Part shown: positions 1 to 11,837 of the stretch, piece after piece
How the letters are laid out: every line of letters begins with the position of its first letter
Numbering within the stretch: position 1 is the first letter of the stretch
Assembly (NCBI GenBank): GCA_027625915.1
Contig: JANTQA010000023.1
Location: 20,770,001-20,834,000 of the forward strand
Source of the DNA: Anaeramoeba flamelloides
Lineage: Eukaryota; Metamonada; Anaeramoebidae
Direction of reading: 5' to 3'
Length of the DNA stretch: 64,000 nt
Position numbers and translations under genes: made by a program
Notes under the pieces: generated by a model
The model's database searches: none
Told to the model about the DNA's origin: nothing
Seen by the model: the letters and a program-made list of their open reading frames with translations, nothing else

Positions 1-69
1 GATCAACAAAAAAAACATAAAAAATGATTATTTTTCTTTCTCAACAAATAAAATTAGTTTTTTTTTGCA

Positions 70-640
70 ATTGATAAAGTTAATTTTAGCATCATTAAGT
101 TTACAAGAAGTTGAAACAATTTGTCAAAATGATCTTGATTTAATTGTTTAAGAAAGTGATTTTTTTCGTTATCGTTCTAAATTTCCTAACAAATTTAGGA
201 AAGATGTTAAATAACTTTAGATTCTGAATATTGATAATTCAACTATTAAATTTGTCCCAAAATAAATTATTTTCTCAAATAATTGGGTTTTTTCATTAAT
301 ACAAGCTTCACTTTTTTTTTTTTGATAAACCGAATACATAATTTGATTTTATAATCAAATTTTTAACAGACCTTTGGACAATCAATCTATAATCTATTTA
401 CATTCAATCACACCATACTTTAATTTTCGACTACTCTTTATTGTACCCTAATACCTTAACAAGTTGTTAATTCTCTATCCACTTACTGTGAATTTACAAC
501 ATGCCCAAGAGTTGTTTGTTAGTACAAACGAGAATATGAAATTACACCTTCTTTTGATTGATAATAATCTAATAATAAAAAAAGAGTTTTATAGAATCCC
601 ATTAGGTAAAAATTCAAATAAAAAGAAAATTAACTGTAGA
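70..640 (+). pseudogene. possible decayed coding remnant, unidentified
   Basis: Three short open stretches here look more protein-like than the surrounding DNA but do not form one frame. At 70-215 the frame reads ...LILASLSLQEVETICQ..., which has the spacing of an F-box-like helix pair, and is cut by a TAA after about 30 codons. At 452-634 a second open frame reads ...HAQELFVSTNENMKLHLLL..., ending in lysine/asparagine. Between them is a weaker stretch with stops. Either this is a decayed gene, or it is a multi-exon gene whose start lies left of the window. The F-box resemblance is only an impression. Nothing downstream extends it. Confidence 0.2.
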
Positions 641-739
641 TAAATTCTAAAAAATGAAAAGAAAAAAAAATCATAGAATATCCATTGATAGAAAACTTAT
701 TACCAAAAATATGTTTCATTGTATTCCAAATTTCTAAAA

Positions 740-1235
740 ACCAAATTATTTTAAAAAAAAAATCCAAATGTTTGATATTTTATATGTTTTCTATGTTAAA
801 TTGCTTCAATTTAAAACAAATTATTTTTTCACAAGTTACATAATCAATTTAATTCAATTTAATCTATTTTGGGGCTATTTTGTAAATATCTAAATTTGAC
901 AGATTTCGGTTTTTGTAGCATTCTTCTGATACAAACAACTGATTTCAGATATTAAGAAATTTAAATCTTCAAGATCATAAAAAGTACCAAAAAGCTACCT
1001 TATGAAAACAACAGAATTATTTTCAAAATTATATTCTACAGCCTTCAAATTGATAATTAAGTGTAATTATTTAGAGTTTTTTCCTAAAAATTTCCTCATT
1101 TTTTTTCATGATTGATTTTTGGAGATTGGTCGTACTTAAAAGGTTGGTTAGTTTTTTATTGGTAGTAGGCACTGATAAAAAATTAATTTTTTTTTCCGTA
1201 TCAGATCATCATTTTTTATCATAGCGAATCTACTT
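740..1235 (+). repeat. dispersed repeat H, copy 1
   Basis: This segment aligns along its length with 56430-56912 inside the CLP1 intron. Shared blocks include a run like CAATTTAATCTA, a TTTTCAAAATTATATT core and a GATTTTTTGAGAT-like block, in the same order and spacing. The copies are clearly diverged, so the repeat is old. I could not define terminal repeats. The right end stops just before hairpin element A1. No coding potential is visible. Confidence 0.7.
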
Positions 1236-1299
1236 TTAAGTAAAAAAGGTTGGAGAAAATATATGTCTTTGAAAATACAATTTATCTGAAGAAAATATA

Positions 1300-1496
1300 C
1301 AGTCAGTTTCACTTTTAAGGCACAAACTTTCAACGAAATTTATGGCACAAAAAAATCTCAAATTAAGGCACAAATTTTGGAATTTTTTTTTTTACAATTT
1401 ATTTTTACTAGAATCTGAATTTTGTGCCTTAATATGAGATTTTTTTTGTGCATTAAATTTCGTTGAAAGTTTGTACCTTAAAAGTGAAACTGAATG
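1300..1496. mobile_element. MITE family A, copy 1 (Tc1/mariner-type hairpin)
   Basis: This is a 197-bp, almost fully palindromic element that starts CAGTCAGTTTCACTTTTAA and ends with its near reverse complement. TA dinucleotides flank it at 1298-1299 and 1497-1498. Inner blocks (GGCACAAA, CGAAATTTATGGCAC) are also mirrored around a T-rich centre. Two more copies lie in the window. TA target duplication and CAGT ends are typical of Tc1/mariner-derived MITEs. It encodes nothing and must depend on a transposase supplied elsewhere. Confidence 0.88.
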
Positions 1497-1498
1497 TA

Positions 1499-2964
1499 AA
1501 CATAAAACTATTATTTTCTTTAATGAAATAAATTTCAGTCAAAACAGATTAAAATTATTTTGATTAATTCGTAATCATAGAATCTATGATTTTACGCTTA
1601 CATTCATGAAAAAGAATTTAAGTAAAATGACACTGTGAGTTTAATATGTGCTTCCCCATCAATCAAAAAAAAAAAAAAAACTATTATATTTTTTAAAAAA
1701 ATCTTTATGTTTATTATCAAAAAATATTCTTGTTGACCTTTTTTTCATTGTAGGTTAAGTAATGAAAAAAACCAAAAGTTTATTCTTTAAAAATTTTAAT
1801 ACTCCTTTTATTAAGTTTTGATTTTATTTTTAATTATTTGTTAAAATATCAGGTTTTTAAAAATTTTTCATAATTAAAAAAAGTGAATGGTTAAAAATAA
1901 TTAAAATTTATTAATTATTTAATAATAATAAACAAAAATTCTCTTTTATATTTATTATTTTGGATGAGTTACAATTTTGAAATATTAACACCATTTGAAA
2001 ATTTTAAACCTACTCAAAATCCAAAATTATTAAAAAAACTCAATGTTGAATATTTTTCAGAAATTTATAGTAGATCACTTTAAAGTTTCCCTTATGAATA
2101 TTTTTATTATTAACACTGTTTATCCAAAAAAAAAAATAAATGAAAAAATAAAAATTACTATATCCAGAACGATAAAAGTGAACAATATATAAACTTATTG
2201 TGTGAAATTTATTGATATTCCATATACACTCGTAATTAATCAAATGAGTAGATCTATTATGTGAAATTTTTATCAAAAGAGATTTTAGAAAAAAATTAAA
2301 AAATAAAAATTAAAAATTATAAAATCAATTTCAATGGAAATTTGACCAATTCAATACTCAAAAGTTAGTATTTAAACCTCTTATTCTTTTTTTTTTCATC
2401 TTTGACATTAAAATCCTCTTTTTCTGTAGAATTTTTTTTGGAAATGTTTTTTTGATCGGTAATAATTTGTGTTCTTTGATATTTTTTATAATGAAGATAC
2501 TTACCCTAAAATCGTTTTAATTTTTAATTTTTATCTATTTCAAGTTGAATTTTGAATAGATATAAATCAATATAAGAGTTGAAGATTTTTTTATTGAATT
2601 CTGAAAAGGGTAAATCTTACAAAAAAAAAATAAAATAAATATTTTCAGCAAGTCCATTAGAATAAATTACATCTTCATTTTTTCGTAAAACCTGTTTAAA
2701 TTGTTATAATAAGGTTATTTTATGGATTATATTCTTATAATTTACCTTTCAAACAAGATAAAAGAAAAATATAAACAATGAAAAGTGGAAAAAGAAGTAT
2801 AATTTACATAAAGCGAAAATATTATAAATAATAATATTAAGATTAGAAATAGGAAAATCAATTTTGAATTTTTTAATACAGATTTAAATATTTAAATATT
2901 GAACTCATATATCAAAAACTAAAAAACAATAAAAAATAAATATAAACAATATTCCTTTTTGAAA
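1499..2964. other. gene-free AT-rich DNA
   Basis: There is no reading frame with protein-like composition. Long poly-A and poly-T runs dominate. I see no repeat partner elsewhere in the window for this stretch. Confidence 0.6.
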
Positions 2965-2966
2965 TA

Positions 2967-3164
2967 CAGTCAGTTCCACTTTTAAGGCACGAACTTACAA
3001 CGAAATTTATGGCACAAAAAAATCCCAAATTAAGGCACAAAATTTGGAATTTTTTTTTTTTACAAATTAATTTACTAGAATCCAAAATTTTGTGCCTTAA
3101 TTTGAGATTTTTATTGTGCTTTAAATTACGTTAAAAGTTTGTACCTTAAAAGTGGAACTGGCCG
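2967..3164. mobile_element. MITE family A, copy 2
   Basis: This is a 198-bp hairpin element with the same ends as the copy at 1300 (CAGTCAGTTCCACTTTTAA at the left, its mirror at the right). It is flanked by TA at 2965-2966 and 3165-3166. The two arms are separated by a short T-rich loop. It differs from copy 1 at scattered positions, so the two come from separate insertions. Confidence 0.88.
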
Positions 3165-3769
3165 TATTTGTATAAATATTAAAATTTTATCAGAAAAATC
3201 CAATTTCTTTCTTATTTTTGACGAAAAGTAGTGATTTGAAATATTTAAAACATTTATCGAAATTATACCAAAAAAATTTTTTCTTCAATAAATTCAATAT
3301 TTATAATTTTCATTCAATAAATATATAACTTTATAAATATTATAATCTCGGATGAATTAAGTGATAAAAAAATTTTATTCATTATAATGGAACGTTAAAG
3401 AAATAAATAATTATTCCTTTTCAAATGGGAAATGTGAACAATCTCATTTATATTTTTAAAAAAATCAAGAAGAATTCGAAAAAATAATTCTCAAATCACA
3501 AGTTTTTTTAATAATTTATCTTTTTTAAATTATTTCTTATTATTTCAATATTTTGTTAAATCACAAGTGATTAAATATAAAAAAATCAATAGAATATATT
3601 TTGAAAGGTAATCATTTTTTGGTTAAAGTGACCCAACTATAATTGGTGAATGACATATTTTTTATAGGTTTTTAATGCTTATTAGTAGAAACAATTTATT
3701 TTGGAAAATTTTAAAATTTAAATTATTTTGTACTTTTTTTTTTTTTTAGATTTTCTTACCAATAATTAA

Positions 3770-5375
3770 TTTGCAATTTTATTATTTTTTTTCCCTTATT
3801 CAAATCTTGTTGATATTGAGAAGAAGAGTTAAAAAAGAAGTGAATCAAATTGTTACTTGTGAATTTTGTGGCACTAAAACAAGAAATTATGGGTAACTTA
3901 AAAATGAAAAACAAAAAAGCAAAGGCTAAAAATGACCAAAATTTTAAATCAAACAGATCAAAAAGAAAAAAGAAATTTCAAAAATTAAACAAAGATCTCC
4001 CAAATCGACGTTCATGATTAATTATCAAATTAAATTAAATTAACATTAAAATGTCGTGATTGTGATTATGGGTGTTCTTATTAAAGATAATTTTGGTTGT
4101 TTTTTTTTGATTTTTAACAATTACTTCGTATAAATTCTTTTTAAATATCTTTAAATTTTTTTTTCTTTTTTACTTTTTTCTTGATTTATTTTTTGCTTTT
4201 ACTTTTTAAACATAACAAAATTGGGTGTGTCTTACCCTTGAAAAATTGATAAATCTATGATTTTAGGCCACAATTATCTTTGATTAAAATAAATACAACG
4301 GATATCTAGAGTGTAATTTACACTTCTTTCATCAATAAATAAATTTACATTTTTTTTTATTGCAAGATCAATATTCACTTGATAAAAATATATTATTCTA
4401 ATGTTATTCAAACAGTGTAAAAATGATTTTGGAGAAATCAGTTGATTTTTATTGGAATTTATTTGATCTTCATTCAGAGATCAAAATGAACAATGTTGTT
4501 TTTCTCGATGATTATCCAAAGAATTTTAGTTATTCATTTTTTTAAAAAATATAATAATTGATTAGATTTATTATTTATAAATATCAAATATTCTTAGGTA
4601 TATATTATTCTTCTTAATCCTTATTTGTTCTTCAAGTTTTAATTATAAAAAATAATTGATAATTGAAAAAAAAAAGATGTTGGGCCACTTTGACTGAAAC
4701 AAATTTTATATATAAATAATTGATTTTATAAAAAGGGGTGTTTAAAAACCATATATTATAAATAATAATTATTATAAAAAATTTTTATTTTATCAATATT
4801 GATATTATTGATGGAAGAAGTGTAAATTACACTCTAGATTTCCATTGACTAAAATTTAATCAAAGATAATTTTCTCCTAAAATCATAGATTTCATGATTG
4901 TTCAAGGGAAATACATACCCCATTTTTTTTATTTTTAAAAAGAAAAAGCAAAAAATTATCAAGAAAAAAGTTAAAAAGAAAAAAAAAATAAAAAGAAATT
5001 TAAAAAGGATTAGTAAAAAAACAAAAAAAAACAAAACAAAAAAAAACAACAATAATCTTATCGTATTTCAGAACATCCAAAATTACTACCACAATACTTT
5101 TGGTTTAATTTAATAATTTGATAATTGATCATGAATGTTCATTTGGGGATCGTTTATTTAATTATTGCAAGGTCTTTTTTTTTGATCACATTTGCCTTAG
5201 TCCTTTGGTCATTTTTAGCCTGTAATTTTTTGGTTTTATTTTCAAATTACTCAGACTTTTGTGTTTCAGTGACACAGCATTAACAAGTAACTACTTGGCC
5301 TTTTTATTTTGTGACTCTTCTTCTCAATATAAAAAAGATTCAACAAGGGAAAAAATGGACAAAAATAATAAATTG
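3770..5375. repeat. large foldback J (arms about 580 nt)
   Basis: The left arm (about 3770-4345) is matched in reverse complement by 4790-5375, with about 440 nt between. Mirrored landmarks are the TGTAATTTACACTTCTT block (4314-4330 versus 4817-4833), ATTGAGAAGAAGAG (near 3817 versus near 5310) and CTAAAAATGACC (near 3930 versus near 5213). The arms are diverged and carry indels. A second mirrored pair, AAAGTGACCCAAC near 3626 and GTTGGGCCACTTT near 4680, suggests terminal repeats of an element overlapping the left arm. The left arm contains a possible zinc-ribbon fragment (see findings). Confidence 0.75.
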
Positions 5376-5399
5376 GTAATATAAACATAAAAATAATTT

Positions 5400-6315
5400 T
5401 TTATCAAAAATCTTCAAATGTAACCTAAAAATTAGTTTAATCTTCAATACATTATTGGAACAAAAATTACTATTTAAAAGAAATAAAAATTGCTAACGTT
5501 GAAAAAGAAAATAAAACAAAAAAAATATGAAAAGACACAAAAAATGATAAAAATATTTTTTAAAAATCAACTTTATTTCCATATTTCGGCAAACTATATC
5601 GAATTACTATTTTTGAAACTTTTTTCAGTTTATTCGTATTTTTGGCATTATGATTTTTTTTATATTTCTTATGAAAATATTATTATAAAAACAACTTGAT
5701 AAAAAAATAATATTCAGAATTAAGTTGTGTCTTAAAAACAATAAACTTTTTTAAGGATTAATATTTTAAAAGATAATGGAAAATCTAAATAATAATTGAA
5801 TTTTGGAATTTATTTTTTTAAATAAGAATAAAAAAAAAAGAAAAAAACTCTATCAACAATATGATACATATTTGTAATTATAATAGAATTGCGAAATTTA
5901 AATTTTTATAATAATCGGATCAAATAATTATTGTATATTTTTTTTTTGTTTGTTTGTTTTTATTCTTTCATTATTTAAAACAATTTTATTTAACAAATTT
6001 GATGTTTAATCAAATTTAATAAATTCTTAAAAATTAATTCCAATTCTATTAATTAAATTTAAATATATAAATTAGTTTATTGAGATGTATTAAAGGTTTT
6101 TAAAATTCGAAATTTTTTTCAAATAAAACCTATAATTAAATCCCTTTCACTCAATGTCTACCCCCCCCCCCCCATACATACATACACCCATACACATATA
6201 ATTAGACAGAACAAATGGTTGCTAATTATCGATTTCTTTAAAATGTGAAAAATTGTATTTCTAGGATCAATTTATAAATTGAAAATTTCCATAAATCTTC
6301 ATTTTTTCAAAATAA
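5400..6315. other. gene-free AT-rich DNA with a poly-C tract
   Basis: There is no credible coding frame. A run of about 13 C followed by CATACATACATACA sits near 6162-6190. This is striking in such AT-rich DNA and lies about 140 nt downstream of the stop of the membrane protein gene. The rest is A/T homopolymer-rich. Confidence 0.6.
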
Positions 6316-7632
6316 TTAATTATTTTGTGATTTTCTATTGACGAGTACATAATTTTGAGATAATTTTATTCCAGGGATGCCAAAAATTTCATGATAAATG
6401 ACGCCAAAAAATATTGCACAATATGATAAAGCAATTATTATACTGATCCCAAATAAGATTATTGAAATAATGAAAATAATTAAAATGACAATATGAACCC
6501 AAATATTGCCAAAAACGTTCATGTGTACAAATTGCCTTGATAAAGAAAAGACCTTGAGGTATTTTATTTCTCTGTGATGAACGATCCATAAATAAGGGCT
6601 CCAACTCCAAATTAAAACAAAATAAAGAGGCACAACTGCACAATACTTTGGCAATGTCAAAAGGGTTATTAAGAGAAAGCCGTGTGTAATCAAACTCATG
6701 AACAGCGCACCTACAAAGGGCTGTAAGCCAGATTGGAAAGCACTAAATAAATCGGAAAATTTCAGAGAATGGTTTTCGTTGATGCGCTCGTCATCATAAT
6801 TCTGAATTGCGATGGTTGTTACTTTGATCCATCCAATCTCAAAAAAAACCGCCAGGAACCACATAAAGCAATACACGCCAACAATTACACCAAAGGTGTG
6901 CCAATTAATATCAAAGCTGTTGTTTCCAATGATCTCAAAATCTGAAAAATGGAATTTCATTGAAGACAAGATCGCAATCAGCCCGCCCGCAGTGGCAACC
7001 AACATAAGAACAAAGACAATCACAGACATGCACGTTAAAGTGCAAAATTCAGACAAGTAAATGTACTTGGCCCTTTTAAGCATATTCACGAATCTTAATT
7101 TATACGACCTTGTTTGGAGCCATTTTAAATATTCCGAAATGTCCTCATCAATAAAGTAATTTTGATCAAAATTCCTTCCGCGAATTATCTCATCATTGGC
7201 AATGGTCTCAGTTTCGGTTTCTGTTTCATAATTTGTTGTTTCACTTCCACTGCCATTGCTATTGTTGCTGAGATCGCTACTGCTGCTACTACTACTTTTA
7301 ATTTTTTTGTTCTTTTTCTTTTTTGTCTTTTTCTTTTTCTTTTTCTTTTTGACTTTTTTATTTTCTTTTTGTTTTTGTTTTTGTTTTTGTTTTTCAATTT
7401 TGTTTTGGTTTTTGTTTTCATTATTGGACGGTTCTGATGATGTGTCTTCTGTTGTGTCAGATGATGCAGATGATTCAAAATGTGTTGGTAGGTTTTGTTT
7501 TTTAGGATTGTTTTGAGTTTGGTTGAAATCAATTAAAATTCCATTTTGTTGTTTTTGTTGTGGATTGTTTGTGAGAAACGATGGTTGTAAAACCCCAATT
7601 CTGTTTTGATCGTTCTTATTTGAATAACTCAT
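6316..7632 (-). CDS. multi-pass membrane protein, unknown function
   Basis: This is an intron-free 438-residue frame with an ATG at 7632. Residues 1-150 are low complexity: Gln/Asn-rich, then a Lys-rich block near 80-112, a seven-serine run at 113-119 and a Glu-Thr repeat near 136-143. The rest is an integral membrane domain with hydrophobic segments at about 197-222, 247-268, 303-327, 331-351 and 377-401. The final segment may continue to about 412. Loops carry Trp, His and charged residues, including a VHHREIKYLKVF segment after helix four. There is no signal peptide; the first helix probably acts as anchor. The cytosol-like charged N-terminus suggests N-in topology. I do not recognise the family. 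The layout recalls bacterial YciC/DUF975-type proteins, but I saw no decisive motif. GC is higher than in the flanks, which supports real coding. Confidence 0.8.
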   Translation of the reverse strand: MSYSNKNDQNRIGVLQPSFLTNNPQQKQQNGILIDFNQTQNNPKKQNLPTHFESSASSDTTEDTSSEPSNNENKNQNKIEKQKQKQKQKENKKVKKKKKKKKTKKKKNKKIKSSSSSSSDLSNNSNGSGSETTNYETETETETIANDEIIRGRNFDQNYFIDEDISEYLKWLQTRSYKLRFVNMLKRAKYIYLSEFCTLTCMSVIVFVLMLVATAGGLIAILSSMKFHFSDFEIIGNNSFDINWHTFGVIVGVYCFMWFLAVFFEIGWIKVTTIAIQNYDDERINENHSLKFSDLFSAFQSGLQPFVGALFMSLITHGFLLITLLTLPKYCAVVPLYFVLIWSWSPYLWIVHHREIKYLKVFSLSRQFVHMNVFGNIWVHIVILIIFIISIILFGISIIIALSYCAIFFGVIYHEIFGIPGIKLSQNYVLVNRKSQNN

Positions 7633-8049
7633 TATTCAAACAATCAGTTTCAGATTAAAAGTAAAAGAAGATGATTTGTCTTTGTGAAGACCAAAGCAAA
7701 AAAAATGAAAATTATCTAATTATGATGTCGATGTAAAATTTTTTAAGACCCTTTCTACTTGATGTGAATAAGAGCAAAAGAAGAGTAAAAAAAATTTCGT
7801 TTTGAAATCTTATTACTAAATAGGCAATTTTCATGGAAACTTTCAGAAATATTTTTTTTTTTTAACAAATCAATTACTTTTTAGAAGAACTTATTTTTTT
7901 AAATCTTCATTTTTTATAAACAACAGTCCTCAAGAAACATATTTTAATACCTTTGTTGTAAAATTTAATGCTTTTGAATTTATTCATAAATTATTCGCTT
8001 ATGATTTTAAATTGGCAAAAATTTTACCTATATTTTCAGGATGAGTTAG
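7633..8049. promoter_or_regulatory. upstream region of the membrane protein gene
   Basis: This AT-rich stretch between the start codon at 7632 and MITE E1 must hold the promoter of the minus-strand membrane protein gene. I can point to no specific element. Poly-A runs just upstream of the ATG are typical of this window. Confidence 0.35.
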
Positions 8050-8518
8050 TACTGTAGTCAAAATAATCCGTGCAAAAAAATATAATGCGTGTTTCAAAAC
8101 AAAAAGCGTGTTTTTTTGTTATAGTTGACCAATACATTAACCAATCAAGGAAACCAATAATAAACACTAAAAAAATATGGTATTGGTTTCTTAAAGTTCT
8201 ATTATTGAAAAACAAATTCTAAAAATGAAGGATCAAATTGCAAAATTTATCTTAAAATTTAGAGTAAATTTAGAGTAAAATTTTTCACCAAAAAAAACAA
8301 AAAATTTCAGAAAGTTATGAAAAATTTTCAACTAATTGCATGGATAATTTAAATTTTACTTTAAATATCAATACCTTTACTTTCAAAATTGATTTGAACT
8401 TAGGTATACTATTGGGTAGTTGATCGGATGTTGCCTTGGTAGAAGAAGAAAAAAAGCACGTTTTATATTTTGAAACACGGATTATAGTCGTTGTGCACGC
8501 TTTATTTTAATCACTGTA
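8050..8518 (+). mobile_element. MITE family E, copy 1
   Basis: This element of about 469 bp has imperfect inverted ends: CTGTAGTCAAAATAATCCG at the left and the mirror of CAGTGATTAAAATAAAGCG at the right, with TA at both borders (8050-8051 and 8517-8518). Subterminal blocks with GCGTGTTT and CAAAACAAAAAGC are mirrored by GCACG...TTTTGAAACACGG. Copy 2 (11838-12330) is in the opposite orientation and copy 3 (about 27052-27487) in the same orientation. No coding frame is present. TA borders point to a Tc1/mariner-type transposase. Confidence 0.8.
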
Positions 8519-8659
8519 ACTTTAATCAGTTATAAGTAAAAATTCAATTCGGAACTGAATGATTGAGTTCATTTCCAAACCAAATAATGGAATACTTTGA
8601 TAAATAGGAGGGTGTAAGATATCGGAGTATACTATATTTACAAGCATATTATGAAAAAA

Positions 8660-9690
8660 AGAAAATCAAAAAAATGAAAAAAATGATCAAGAAAAAAAAA
8701 TATACAAATCATTTACTTCTTGATCTTATCTATAATCTTTAACACAATTACTTATTCTTTTTTTCTTTTTCTTTTTCATTCATTATGAAAAGACTTTTGT
8801 TGGTAAAATTTTTGCGAATTAAATTACTGGTTATTTTTAAAAAATTCACAAAATACCCCAAAATACCATTTTTTATGTTAATTCAGCTAATACTACTTTT
8901 AGGTTCAGAATATAGGATATTTTTTCGAAATTTTTCTTCTTTAAAAAGATTTATTGGTCAAATTCGTTTGATTTTATAATTATTTATTTTCTCAAAAATT
9001 GAACTCAAAATAATTCTGAGTTCTTGATGAAATTTTTTCTTAATTTTCTTTTTCTTCGAGTCGAATATTTATGTTGTTTTTTAATTTTGAGAATTCAATT
9101 CTTTTTCTTTAATCTTTGAAGTAATATTCTTTGTTTTGGTTTGGTTTGATAAAAATATTTGAAAAAAGAATTTTGAAAGTAAATTTGTAAAAAAACAGTT
9201 TTTTTAAATAATAATAAAAAGTAGGGGTAAGAATTTCAAGGTAATTATTTATTTAGAATCATCGAAATTAAGAAGATGAATAAATAAATCTTGTAAAATA
9301 GGCTTTTATTCAAATTTTTTTTATGGTTTTGGTTTCAACAAATTTATTTGGAAAAGTATCTCTTCTTGTTTTCTCTTCTAAAAGAAAATATTTGTTTCAA
9401 ATACACGCCTTTTTGGGTTGATTTTTTGGTTTATTGTTTCAAAGCACTCACCATAAACACATTTCTCAATTCAAAAAATAATTTAAAAAAACTCAAAAAT
9501 TTAATAACAAAAAGCCAATATTTAAGATTCAATTCTGAATTGCTTTTGGTTCGCTTTCTTTTCACGAATAGAGCAGTGTTAGAAGTTTTGGTTTCAAAGT
9601 TTCAATATCTGGTAGGATACTCAAAAAATATTTTTCAGTAATGTTTACACAATTAAAATTTTTCAAAAATAGAAAATTTACCAATAACTT
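8660..9690 (+). repeat. dispersed repeat G, copy 1
   Basis: This is about 1 kb that aligns in reverse complement with 32470-33490 and, over its right 600 nt, directly with 31231-31850. Conserved blocks include TTAATTCAGCTAAT, CAAATTCGTTTGATTTT, AATATTCTTTGTTTTGG, TTTCAACAAATTTATTTGG, GTTTCAAATACACGCC and TCTTTTCACGAATAGA. The matches are long and collinear but diverged. Short open frames inside (for example 8785-8979 and 9348-9641) are not conserved between copies and I do not regard them as genes. Confidence 0.8.
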
Positions 9691-9699
9691 TAAATTAAT

Positions 9700-10184
9700 C
9701 TAAAGAATTAATTTGAATTTTTACAAAACAAAAAACTTACAAGTATGAATAATTAAGCTCAAATTGAAATAGATATTTTTTTAACCCTCTTTTTTTGATT
9801 CTTTTTCGAAGCTATTAATTTTACTTTTTTACAATGTTTTTGAATTTTGAAAAATTCTTTTGATTCAGGGATCAGTACTCTCCAACAACTGTGAAGAATT
9901 TGAAAAAAAATTATTGGTGATATTCTCTACTTTGAAATTTTTTAGATCACAAGTGTCAAAAAATTCTGATCAACAAAGAAACCCAGAAAAGATAATTTTT
10001 GGAGTGCGAACAATTTTTTTTTTGATATTTTTTATAAAAAAGAAAAACTTTGTATTCATTTTATTTCCAACATTACAATTTTTTTTCCCTTATTTATTAT
10101 TATTTCCAATTCTCATAGTTATTACAAAATACCAAGTCTTTTTTACCTGGGATATTAATATAATGAATTTTATTCTTTTTCGGA
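9700..10184. other. gene-free DNA between repeat G and MITE A3
   Basis: The stretch is AT-rich. An open frame of about 150 codons from 9860 runs across MITE A3, is Phe/Leu/Ile-rich and resembles no family, so I do not call it. Weak similarity to sequence near 31930 (a TTTTGGAGTGC block) hints that repeat G once extended here. Confidence 0.45.
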
Positions 10185-10186
10185 TA

Positions 10187-10381
10187 CAGTCAGTTTCACT
10201 TGTAAGACACAAACCTTCAACAAAATTTACGGCACAAAAAAATCTCAAAAGAAGGAACAAAAGTTGGAATTTTTTTTTACAAATTATTATACTAGAATTT
10301 GAATTTTGTGCTTTAATTTGAGTTTTTTCATTATGCATTAAATTTCTTTTAAATTTTCTGTCTTAAAAGTGAAACAGGCTG
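10187..10381. mobile_element. MITE family A, copy 3
   Basis: This is a 195-bp hairpin element beginning CAGTCAGTTTCACTTG and ending with a near mirror, flanked by TA at 10185-10186 and 10382-10383. It is the most diverged of the three copies, with several substitutions in the right arm. Confidence 0.85.
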
Positions 10382-10383
10382 TA

Positions 10384-11837
10384 TTTATTTGGGTTAACCA
10401 AAAAATTGATTTATTTAACTAATTGGAAAAATACTTATTTCTTTAAGAAAGATGGTTTCGGGCCATCAAAAGTTTTGAAGATATCTATAGATTTTCCGAA
10501 TAAATTTTATGTTTTGGTTATAAATTAAAATTTGATTTTATCAAAATAAAAATTTCTTAAAGATATTTAGAAATTAAGCAATTTTATCATTAAAATTCAA
10601 AATCAATTTTTTTCTGCCAACAATGATTTAAATTGTAATACTGATTCTTTTGAATAGAAACAAACAATTTTTTTAAAAATTTTTCAAAATTATTTACTTT
10701 TTTTTTTTCAGTTTTTAAGACAAAAAAATAAAATAACTTTTTTCAAAAAAAAAAAAGAAAAAAAATTTTTTTTCTTAATAGATCTGAATTTCATTGTGTA
10801 CCTTTTGCTAAACTTCTATCAAATGATTGATTTATTGAATCACCTATACCATATTTAGTTTTATCTTTTGATATTTTTATAGAAATATCATAATAATAAT
10901 ACTAAAAAAAAAAAAAAAATTGCTTTCGGAATCAAGACTTTCCAACATAAAACGAAAAATATGTTTAACCATTTTCATGAATTAACTTAATTCTTTAACA
11001 AAATAATAGGTTACTTTTTTTTGTTTTATATTGAAAACATGCAAGTTTTGTATCCCAAAAAAGAGACTCAAATCAATAAATTGTTTAAATGTGCTAACTC
11101 ATCCATTTGATAAGTTGAAACACAAATTACAAAAAAAAAAATTTCAAGATCTTGACAAGATTTCATTTTATTTTAAAAAACGACTACTCCCTTAAGCAAA
11201 AATATAAAAAGAAAATGTTCAAAAAAAAATTCTAATTATTGAAAAAAAACATTTTTTATTGATATCCTTTATCTCAAGTTATTACTACAAATTTAATAAA
11301 GTATAATTTTTCATTTGTTCAATAATTGATCTAATATTTATATTCTTTAAATAAACAGTGCCTCTATGATTTTATATTGAAATTTCATTTGTGAAATTAA
11401 AGTTTTAGAGTATAAAGGTATATGCTACACTCCCACCTCACCAATTATAATTATATATATTAAGCTGTATTTAACCATATAGTACTAAAGTACATATTAT
11501 TCAGATAATAAAACCATATTTTCTTCTTTTAGTTCTATTACAATATTTAGTTCAGATTCCGATATTAGACCGACAAGAAATGTATAGTGAAGGCAAAAAT
11601 AATCGATTTTTTAACAAAATATTAAATTATGAATTGAATTTGTTCCAAAAAATTAAAAAATGTACTTAATTTTAAAGAATTTTTTGTATTTAATATTTTT
11701 ATATTGATTATTATTTTTATAAATTGTCTCTCTTTTTTTGAGATAAATTTTGCAATTTCTTTTTTCATTATTAGAAAATATCTATTCTTTTAATAATAGA
11801 ATTTTATGAAATTAATATCCTATTTAAATTTTGTTTA
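10384..11837. other. gene-free AT-rich DNA
   Basis: No reading frame with protein-like composition and no repeat partner was recognised. Homopolymer A and T runs are frequent. Confidence 0.55.

Noticed and set aside
7162-7532. Phe/Leu-rich and Lys-rich frames overlapping the membrane protein gene
   Set aside because: They are shadows of the Lys- and Ser-rich low-complexity N-terminus in other frames.
9860-10321. 153-codon open frame
   Set aside because: It runs into MITE A3 and is Phe/Ile/Leu-rich with no conserved motif.
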